A DNA stretch of 64,000 bases from Tolypothrix brevis GSE-NOS-MK-07-07A (GTDB taxonomy: Bacteria > Cyanobacteriota > Cyanobacteriia > Cyanobacteriales > Nostocaceae): NCBI GenBank assembly GCA_019358985.1, contig JAHHIJ010000002.1, positions 1 to 64,000 of the forward strand, read 5' to 3'. The notes below the pieces were generated by a model, which saw nothing but the letters and a program-made list of their open reading frames with translations, was not told where the DNA came from and searched no databases. The position numbers and the translations under genes are program-made. This document shows, one piece after another, positions 1-7,700 of the stretch (position 1 is the first letter of the stretch; each line of letters starts with the position of its first letter).

Positions 1-520
1 ACGACGATTGAAATGTTTTTATTCATGTTAATTAGGAAGAAATGATATTAGATCATTTCCGATAAATCACACATCTTGTAAAGACGTTCCGCCGGAACGT
101 CTCTACGACGATTGAAATGTTTTTATTCATGTTAATTAGGAAGAAATGATATTAGATCATTTCCGATAAATCACACATCTTGTAAAGACGTTCCGCCGGA
201 ACGTCTCTACGACGATTGAAATGTTTTTATTAATGTTAATTAGGAAGACGTGATATTATATCATTTCCGACAAATCGCACATCTTATAAAGACGTTCCGG
301 TGGAACGTCTCTACGACGGTTGAAATGTTTTTATTCATGTTAATTAGGAAGAAATGATATTAGATCATTTCCGATAAATCACACATCTTGTAAAGACGTT
401 CCGCCGGAACGTCTCTACGACGATTGAAATGTTTTTATTAATGTTAATTAGGAAGACGTGATATTATATCATTTCCGACAAATCGCACATCTTATAAAGA
501 CGTTCCGGTGGAACGTCTCT
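1..520. repeat. 104-bp tandem repeat array, 5 copies
   Basis: Five head-to-tail copies start at 1, 105, 209, 313 and 417, each exactly 104 bp. Each ends in a perfect hairpin of the GACGTTCC/GGAACGTC type. Two sequence versions exist and are ordered A, A, B, A, B; B differs at matching sites, including GGTGG for GCCGG in the hairpin loop. The window edge cuts the array, so more copies may lie upstream. It stops 7 bp before the modBC start codon and therefore forms its leader. No reading frame is evident. Confidence 0.95.
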
Positions 521-526
521 TGAATT

Positions 527-2377
527 ATGCCCTTCGATTTAACCCCTTTGTGGATATCCCTGAAAACCTCTTTACTTGCGACAATTATTACTTTTTTTCT
601 TGGTATTTATGCTGCTTATTGGATGTTGGGATACCGAGGTAAAGGCAAATCACTGATTGAGGGAATCTTCGTTTCTCCGCTGATTTTGCCCCCAACAGTC
701 GTAGGCTTTTTATTACTAATGTTTTTTGGCAAATATGGACCGGTTGGACAATTTCTGGATAAGTTTAACTTTAGCATCGTTTTTAATTGGTATGGTGCAG
801 CGATCGCTGCTACAGTTGTCTCTTTCCCATTGATGTATAGAACCGCACTGGGAGCTTTTGAACAAATTGACCAAAATCTCCTTTTAGTCGCCAAAACCCT
901 TGGTGCTTCCCAATGGACGATGTTTTGGCGTATCATCTTACCTTTATCACTTCCGGGAGTTTTAGCGGGAACGACGCTGGCTTTTGCTCGTGCTTTGGGT
1001 GAATTTGGAGCTACTTTGATGTTAGCTGGCAATATTCCCGGACAAACCCAGACTATGCCATTAGCAATTTATTTTGCTGTGGAAGCAGGTGATAATAATG
1101 AAGCTTGGCTTTGGTCGCTGGTAATTATGGCTACTTCCCTATCGGGGATAGTTGCAGTGAATATTTGGCAAGAAGCAAGGGGGGAGAGGGGGAGAGGGGG
1201 ACGACTTGGGAGATTTGGGAGACAACGCAGACAAGGGGACTCGCCCACTCCTCCACTCCCCCACTCCTCCACTCCCCCACTCCCCCACTCCCCCGACTCT
1301 GGACTTTTTGTTGATATTGAGAAAAAGCTTGCTGGTTTTGAGTTGAAAGTATCATTTAGTGCTGAGAAACAGGAACCCTTGGGATTGTTGGGGGGTTCTG
1401 GAGCCGGGAAGAGTATGATTTTACGCTGTTTGGCGGGAGTAGAAACACCGAGTTGGGGGCGGATTATTTTAAATGGTCGGGTGTTATTTGATGGGGAACG
1501 TAAAATTAATTTACCTGCACGCGATCGCCATATTGGTTTTTTAGTGCAGAACTACGCGCTTTTCCCACACATGACGGTAGCACAAAACATCGCCTTTGGT
1601 TTGCCGAAGGGATTATCTTCTACAGCAGTGAAGCAGCAAGTAGAGGCTCAACTTATAGGGGTACAATTGCAAGGATTGAGCGATCGCTATCCTTCACAAC
1701 TTTCTGGTGGTCAACAGCAACGAGTCGCATTAGCCAGAGCTTTAGCATCACATCCTGAAGCTTTACTTTTAGACGAACCATTTTCAGCACTCGATACTCA
1801 CTTGCGGAGTCAACTAGAACAGCAAATGATTGCTATCCTAGCAGATTACCAGGGAACCACTTTATTTGTCACCCACAATTTGGAAGAAGCTTACCGAATT
1901 TGTCCAAATTTGTTGGTGATGGACTCTGGACAACAAGTTCATTATGGTTCAAAATACGAAATTTTTGAACATCCTGCTACAGTTACTGTTGCTCAATTAA
2001 CAGGGTGTAAGAACTTTTCTGTCGCTCGCAGTTTTAAACCCCACGAAGTAGAGGCTATTGATTGGGGTTGTACACTAAGAGTAGTTGAAACCATTCCAGA
2101 GGAATTATCCTTCATAGGGATTCGCGCCCATCATATTACCTTTAAAAGCGACTCAAAAAGTGAAAATACATTTCCTTGTTGGTTGGTAAAAACCATTGAA
2201 ACACCCCACCGAATGACGTTATTTTTGAAGTTGCATTCGTCTAGTACAGGTAATCAAGATTATCATTTACAAGGCGAAGTATTCAAAGAGAAATGGACGA
2301 CACTAAAAGACCAACCTTTCCCTTGGTATGTTCATTTAGATCCCATGCGACTTATGCTCATGTCCGGGGAAAGATGA
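527..2377 (+). CDS. modBC: Fused molybdate ABC transporter, ModB permease + ModC ATPase
   Basis: A 616-residue fusion for molybdate import across the inner membrane. Residues 1-215 form a ModB-type permease with about five membrane segments and the EAA-like loop VAKTLGASQWTMFWRIILP. Residues 260-616 are the ATPase: Walker A GGSGAGKS near 290, signature LSGGQQQ near 391, Walker B LLLDEPFSALD near 411, then a C-terminal TOBE-like part. A fused modBC is known from Anabaena variabilis. The linker (about 218-262) is unusual: it is rich in Arg/Gly, then Pro/Ser, because it is translated from a low-complexity DNA repeat. The binding protein ModA is not in the window and may lie upstream. The ATG follows the 104-bp array by 7 bp, so the array may affect expression (inference). 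Confidence 0.9.
   Translation: MPFDLTPLWISLKTSLLATIITFFLGIYAAYWMLGYRGKGKSLIEGIFVSPLILPPTVVGFLLLMFFGKYGPVGQFLDKFNFSIVFNWYGAAIAATVVSFPLMYRTALGAFEQIDQNLLLVAKTLGASQWTMFWRIILPLSLPGVLAGTTLAFARALGEFGATLMLAGNIPGQTQTMPLAIYFAVEAGDNNEAWLWSLVIMATSLSGIVAVNIWQEARGERGRGGRLGRFGRQRRQGDSPTPPLPHSSTPPLPHSPDSGLFVDIEKKLAGFELKVSFSAEKQEPLGLLGGSGAGKSMILRCLAGVETPSWGRIILNGRVLFDGERKINLPARDRHIGFLVQNYALFPHMTVAQNIAFGLPKGLSSTAVKQQVEAQLIGVQLQGLSDRYPSQLSGGQQQRVALARALASHPEALLLDEPFSALDTHLRSQLEQQMIAILADYQGTTLFVTHNLEEAYRICPNLLVMDSGQQVHYGSKYEIFEHPATVTVAQLTGCKNFSVARSFKPHEVEAIDWGCTLRVVETIPEELSFIGIRAHHITFKSDSKSENTFPCWLVKTIETPHRMTLFLKLHSSSTGNQDYHLQGEVFKEKWTTLKDQPFPWYVHLDPMRLMLMSGER
1178..1303 (+). repeat. Low-complexity purine/pyrimidine repeat inside modBC
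   Basis: A G-rich half (AGGGGGGAGAGG type) is followed by a C-rich half (CCACTCCCC type). The same pyrimidine-rich motif occurs between genes here (51120-51180, 51730-51785) and inside pbpC (12363-12412). It is read in frame and encodes the ModB-ModC linker. Confidence 0.85.
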
Positions 2378-2412
2378 AATAGGATGACTTCGAGAGGTAT
2401 AGAATATTGAAT

Positions 2413-2458
2413 TAACCGCAGATGAAGATAGATAAACGCTGATGGACGCAGATAAATT
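2413..2458. repeat. AACCGCAGATGAA-type interspersed repeat
   Basis: A degenerate copy of a repeat with core AACCGCAGATGAACGCAG, which recurs at about 10700-10740 inside a MITE and twice inside nifJ. The remainder of the 2378-2542 gap holds nothing I recognise. Confidence 0.7.
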
Positions 2459-2542
2459 TGTACCTCAGCAGACTGGGGGGCGCTTTAGAATGGTTTAATA
2501 TGGGAAAATAAAATAATCATTATTGAGTCGCTAGGCGATCGC

Positions 2543-3094
2543 ATGACTTTTATCGCTGCTAAGTGGACGATTGACGAATATCACCGGATGATTGCTGCTG
2601 AGATTTTGCGCGATCGCCGAGTTGAACTGTTGAAGGGAGAAATTGTCGAAATGTCCCCAGAAGGAGAACCACACGCTTATTGTAGTCATGAGGCTGGAGA
2701 GTATCTGGCAAAATTACTGGCTGAACGTGCCACAATACGTCAAGCCAAACCTATCACCTTACCCAACGATTCCGAACCAGAGCCAGATGTTGCCATTGTC
2801 CAACGTTTAGGGCGCGATTATCGAGAGCATCACCCCTATCCAGAAAATATTTTTTGGCTGATTGAGTATGCTAACTCTAGTTTGGAGAAAGATTTAGAGA
2901 TAAAAAGCAAAATCTACGCCGAAGCGGGTATTCCTGAGTATTGGGTTGTAAATCTCAAAAAGTTACATTTGGTGGTGTTTAGAGAACCCTTAGAGGGAGA
3001 TTACGCCACAAAATTGACACTAACTGCGGGAATAATTCAACCCCTTGCATTCCCAGATGTTTCTGTTTCGGTGGAGCAAATTATTAACAGATGA
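2543..3094 (+). CDS. Uma2 family (DUF820) putative endonuclease
   Basis: A 183-residue member of the Uma2/DUF820 family, a PD-(D/E)XK nuclease fold hugely expanded in cyanobacteria and of unknown biological role. The family signature is visible: EPEPDVAIV (acidic residue of the core), then FWLIEYANSS and a downstream Lys in KDLEIKSK, followed by AGIPEYWVV. Length is normal for the family. It is one of four intact Uma2 genes here. Part of it (2850-2945) is duplicated as a fragment about 1.1 kb downstream. DNA cleavage has not been shown for most members, so the function is inferred from fold only. Confidence 0.85.
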   Translation: MTFIAAKWTIDEYHRMIAAEILRDRRVELLKGEIVEMSPEGEPHAYCSHEAGEYLAKLLAERATIRQAKPITLPNDSEPEPDVAIVQRLGRDYREHHPYPENIFWLIEYANSSLEKDLEIKSKIYAEAGIPEYWVVNLKKLHLVVFREPLEGDYATKLTLTAGIIQPLAFPDVSVSVEQIINR

Positions 3095-3257
3095 GATTTT
3101 TGTGTCGAATTGACCAAAAAAGTATCGTGAAGCCAAAATATTATGGGATAAGGCGTTGATTGAGGAACATCCACCAATACTGGGATGCTGATTTGGGCGA
3201 TCGCCAATGCAATGTCTCCAATCTTAATCACTAAAAAGCTTACTCCATATTACTTTT

Positions 3258-3283
3258 GAATGAGTGAATGAGTGAATGAGTGA
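3258..3283. repeat. Octamer tandem repeat (GAATGAGT)3
   Basis: Three full copies of an 8-bp unit in the gap between two convergent Uma2 genes. A simple sequence repeat with no other visible function. Confidence 0.8.
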
Positions 3284-3305
3284 CTTCACGGCGGTACTAG
3301 ATAAG

Positions 3306-3902
3306 CTATTCTTGAAGCGATCGCTGAAAAGTCTTGATGGCATCAACATGATTTACCATATTAATGCAGCGTAACAACAAATCCAGATCGATTCCTTTGA
3401 CCTCTTCACTACTGGAAACCCTTTCATAGTCAAGTCCGTCGCCCTCTTGACGCAGGTGATAAACTTCTAATACCCCATCTTCCCAGAGCCACACTTCCGG
3501 AATCAAGAGCCGCTTGTATGCCTCCAGTTTGTTAATTCCGCCACTGGTAAACACCACCTCGATCGCCAAATCGGGACGCACTCGACCAGGAGCGAGTTTA
3601 TAAGATTCATCTGCTTCTCGCTTCACCGCACCTGATTCACTTTCCAAGGTCATTGAGCCTGTTGGAGTAAAGTCAAATCCTGCCATGAGCAGGTAAAGTT
3701 CCAACAATGCGGCAATTCTCTTCTTAACGGTTTCGTGGGGTTCTCCAGGCATTTTTCGGATCTCCAAAATACCATCTAGGAAAGACAGCCGATATCCTGG
3801 ACGGTCTAATAACTGCTCAATGGCTTTGAATTCTCTCCAGGTCATTCCCTCAAACAAAAGGGGTGATTCCTTTGTGGGTATAGCGATCGCTGCTGAGGTC
3901 AT
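3306..3902 (-). CDS. Uma2 family (DUF820) putative endonuclease
   Basis: A 198-residue Uma2-family protein, clearly a different subgroup from the neighbour at 2543. It contains RPDLAIEVVFTSGG (core acidic residues), GINKLEAYKRL and IPEVWLWEDGVLEVY, the usual second half of the PD-(D/E)XK fold. Start ATG at 3902. Convergent with the 2543 gene. Role unknown beyond the nuclease-like fold. Confidence 0.85.
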   Translation of the reverse strand: MTSAAIAIPTKESPLLFEGMTWREFKAIEQLLDRPGYRLSFLDGILEIRKMPGEPHETVKKRIAALLELYLLMAGFDFTPTGSMTLESESGAVKREADESYKLAPGRVRPDLAIEVVFTSGGINKLEAYKRLLIPEVWLWEDGVLEVYHLRQEGDGLDYERVSSSEEVKGIDLDLLLRCINMVNHVDAIKTFQRSLQE

Positions 3903-3969
3903 TTGAGTCTCCAGTCACATGCCTGATGAGAAATAATCACCTTTGTCGGGCAATTTGTTCATTCTAACT

Positions 3970-4068
3970 TTTTTTGGCTGATTGAGTATGCTAACTCCAG
4001 TTTGGAGAAAGATTTAGAGAGAAAAAGCAAAATCTACGCCGAAGCGGGTATCCCTGAGTTGGGTAACG
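3970..4068 (+). pseudogene. Fragment of a Uma2 gene
   Basis: About 95 bp nearly identical to 2850-2945 of the intact Uma2 gene upstream (the FWLIEYANSS...AGIPE part), with a few substitutions and divergence after the CCTGAGT point. It has no start, no 5' half and no 3' end, so it is a decayed duplication or gene-conversion remnant. Confidence 0.85.
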
Positions 4069-4095
4069 TGGATAAACTTCTAACCCCAAAGACAC

Positions 4096-4175
4096 GTAGG
4101 GTGTGTTAGCGCTTCTCGTAACGCACCATTTTTAGGGAGAGGAGTGCGTTAGACGGAACGTCTAACGCACCCTAC
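4096..4175. repeat. 80-bp inverted-repeat element (GTAGGGTG ends)
   Basis: Ends are GTAGGGTGTGTTAG and CTAACGCACCCTAC, an inverted pair. It has further internal palindromes around TAACGCACC and a GACGGAACGTC core. This looks like a small MITE or REP-type unit. It lies 14 bp past the end of the coiled-coil gene at 4190. Confidence 0.75.
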
Positions 4176-4189
4176 AATTAATTTTTAAG

Positions 4190-4552
4190 TCAACGTTGTG
4201 GTGTACTGCTGCCACCATTGCGGTCTCGTAAATACTCCCAAATTTGTCTAATCTCAGTTCGGAACTCTTGGCGGTCAATGGCTGCTTGCTGACGGTCTTG
4301 TGCTGCTTGCTCTGCCAAAGAATCTACACGGTTGGCAACTTCAGTAACATTTGTAGTTAGCGCGTCGATTCTTCGGTCTACTGCGGCAGCATTCTCGGTT
4401 AATTGCTGGATATTTGCAACTAAAACATCAATTGTTGCGCTTTGTGCGGTTATGGCGTCATTCTGACTGAGTACTGTCTCGCCCACATTCGTGAAAAGAG
4501 TCTCTAGGCGAGTTAAACGGGTTTCTATGGAATTAGGTTGGTTCGTAGTCAT
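4190..4552 (-). CDS. Small coiled-coil protein of unknown function
   Basis: 120 residues, not assignable to an enzyme family. From about residue 8 to 108 it is a continuous heptad-like pattern (for example IETRLTRLETLF, VDRRIDALTTNVTEVANRV), predicting a long coiled coil; the C-terminus is a short Gly/Ser tail. No signal peptide or membrane segment. Similar short coiled-coil proteins are common in cyanobacteria. It probably acts as an oligomerising or scaffold protein (inference only). Confidence 0.75.
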   Translation of the reverse strand: MTTNQPNSIETRLTRLETLFTNVGETVLSQNDAITAQSATIDVLVANIQQLTENAAAVDRRIDALTTNVTEVANRVDSLAEQAAQDRQQAAIDRQEFRTEIRQIWEYLRDRNGGSSTPQR

Positions 4553-4683
4553 ATGCTTGTATTTTCTAACTTGAAAAAAGGTCTATTTTGTGGTTACGCC
4601 TATACTTTGGGAATATTTGTTAGGTTGGTTCTGTGATTCTAAATTTTCACCTGCTTTATCTTCTAAAATCTCATTCCAATTAA

Positions 4684-4708
4684 AGACGTTCCAGCGGAAC
4701 GTCTCTAC
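4684..4708. repeat. GACGTTCC hairpin overlapping a gene end
   Basis: Palindrome AGACGTTCC..GGAACGTCT with flanking CTCTACGA. Its edge contains the complement of the TAG stop of the macroglobulin gene at 4705-4707. Confidence 0.85.
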
Positions 4709-7700
4709 GATTTACGCTCCTCCAAAACTAACGTAGAATCAGCCGATCGCCCAAATTCTTCTGGTGCGTATTGCAGATATACTTTCGCACCTGGATAAAT
4801 AAATGTGCCAGGTGTCACTCCACGCACTAAGTAATGCAGACTATAAACGCCTGGATCTAAATGGTCGGCATAGGCGATAATGCGATCGCCATAAATTGTC
4901 TTAAAGTTAACTTGCCAATTATCGGCTTTTGCTTTTAACGCAGATGTGGCAGTTTGAAAGCTTTCATCGACAGCTTCAAATCCCGCAGGTAGCGGATCGT
5001 TTATCACCACATGCTCCACAGGATGATCTACAATAACTTCTAAACCGATATCAAATACCTGCCCTGTCTCTATGGTCAACGGCTTATCTGTAGCATAAAG
5101 TCCGATTTTTTGCAACACTTTTTCATCACCGACACGGCTAATTTCTCGCGATATTCGTAAACCGTTAAATCTCCCAGGTTGATTTCCTGGCAAGCGATAG
5201 CGGTAAGCTAGTAGATAGTGCAATTTGCCCGAACCTGATTTTTGCAGAATTAAATCATGACGTCCGCGAGGTAAGTTAGCGATCGCCACATTTAGCTGTA
5301 AACTAGAATTACGGTATCCTTCAAACCGACTTTCGCCGATTTTCTTACCAGCTAATTTCACAGTGGCAACAAAATTCGGTGGTGTTGGTTGCAATTTGGC
5401 ATATTCCACCAAAGCTGTCAGCGCTTGAGCATTGTCATAACTAGTTTGCCATGTGCCATTGCGTCGCAGAGTTAAAAGACTTTGAAATAACTTATCGATA
5501 ACTTCTTGTCTGACTTTGGCAGCGATAAACAAACGTAAAGCTTGAGCTTGCGCTGTTGTCGGTGAATTCATCCATCCCCAACTGCTGGGTAAATTTATAA
5601 GTGCCGTGCGACCAGTTTCATATATATTTTGTTGTAACTGCTGTAAAAGTTGTTTAGATTCATCTTCCCATTCCGGCAACTCAGATAGATATCGCGTCAA
5701 TTTAATTTGCGTCACTAAATCAAACTTGTTGCGTTGTTGGTAAATATCTGTCAAAAAGCTATTGCGTTTTTCGCCAAATTGTGCAGTGGCAATTAAAGCA
5801 TTAAGTTGCATTTGGCTTTTACAAAGTTGCTGCTTACAAAACTCAAATTGTCCGGGGTTGGCGAGGATTTTCGGCAAATATCCCTTCAGGCGTGGTATCA
5901 TTCCTGCATCGACATTTGCTTTCGCCAGAGATTCAGCCACATAAAGAGAAATCCAAGGATCTGACTTTTCTTGTCCCGGATAAGCTGCAAAACCACCATC
6001 GGCAAGTTGGAGTTTTTGCAATTGGGCGATCGCTTGGGTTGATTGTTTGGTAAAATCAAACTCTGGGATTTGACCGTATTTCTCAGAAAGTGTTTTCAGA
6101 TTAGCGGCAATAATCAATTGACTCGCAGCGGGTTCTGCAAAAGGTAAATCATCATCTTCCATAACCTGTTTTGCGGGTGCCTTAATTTCCGGAATCAGAG
6201 TACTTGCCAATTGAATGTCTAAACCTCCCACTCCAGGTAAGACATTTTTATCGACATTCAAAGGAATTTTTACTTGATTTGCAACTTGACTCTTAAAAAC
6301 TCTGCGATCCTTTGCGTTACCCTTTGCGCTCCTTTGCGTTTCAAACGAATTTGATATTACACCAGTTTCGACAACTTCTTCTGTAACTTCCAGGGGTTTA
6401 ACTTCCAAAGGAACTTCAAAAGCATCTGCGTTGCCATTTAGTTGAGTGTTGAAGCGGACTTTACTTTCACCAACATTTGAAACGACGATGGGAAAGCGAT
6501 AAGCAGAAGTAGCTGATTCAACTTGAGTTTGTAAAGAAACGGCTATGGGATTTTTACCTTCAAACTTGATTGTACCATCAATCGCCAAAGTACCAGATGA
6601 GTTAGTGTTGTTAGTTATGGATAAACCAGCGTTTAGGCGATCGCCTGGACGCGCAAATTGTGGCAAAATTGGATTAGTTAGCAGTGGCTTTGTGGTGATA
6701 AACGTCGCTTCACCATTACCAAAACGCAGATTTCCATCAGTAGCTACAGCCATTATTCGCCATGTAGTTAAGTTATCTGGCAATTTAAATGTTATCTGTG
6801 CCTTACCATCAGCGTCTGTAACTACATTACTATAGTAAGCTAAAGCTTGAAAATCTCTGCGGATGCGCGTATTTGCTGCACCGGCTGAGAAACCACCACC
6901 ATAACCCCAACCTTTCGGTTCCGCTAAACCGTTTTGTTCTACCACCACATTTGGACGATTATCGCTAAAGCGGGTAGATATTGATTGTTCAGCATAAACC
7001 GTATTTACCAAATCTGGGGGACGATAGCCAGAAAGTTGTAACACTGCTTCATTCACCACCATAACGGTGAATTGTCCTTTGGTGGGATTTCCTTGATTGT
7101 CTTTGAGTTCCAATTGTACCGTTTCTGAAGCACCAGGTTCCAATGAAGTTTGCAAAGGTGTAACTTGCAGCTTTAAATATTTCTCTGCCAAATTAACTTT
7201 AAAAGGTGCAAAGCCAATTTTTCCCAAATTATTTAAACTTCCTGGTTCCGATTTATTCAGAGGAACACCTTGACGTACCAACACAGCTTCAACTGCTGCA
7301 TTTGGGAGCATTTCTGGTGTAACTTTAAATTGAATTTGTGGCGCACCGCCCTTAACTTTGGTAATCTGTTGATAGAGCGGTTTATCTTTGACAACGGCAA
7401 AGTATAATTCTCCTTCTTTATAAGGAGATTGAATTAGTGCGGTAGCAATTTCACCGACTTTAAACTCTTTTTTATCAAGTTTCACCTCCAACTTATCTTT
7501 TTCACCTTCACTCCATAGCACTGGATTTTCACCAGTTGCCCAAATTTGCAAATCTGTAACTGTAAAGACGTTACATGTAACGTCTCTACAACCATCGCTA
7601 AAATTAGCTCTAATTCTGTAAGAACCGGATTCGGGTGGTGTTAAACTTACAGATTGAGGAATGTTAGTGGATGTAACTTCTACTTTTCCGACAGTCTTAT

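Noticed and set aside
1-520. CRISPR array
   Set aside because: The units are 104 bp with no alternation of short repeat and unique spacer; the entire unit repeats, so it is a plain tandem array.
4190-4552. Phage tail-fibre or methyl-accepting protein
   Set aside because: Only a coiled-coil pattern is visible; there are no signalling or phage motifs and no phage genes nearby.
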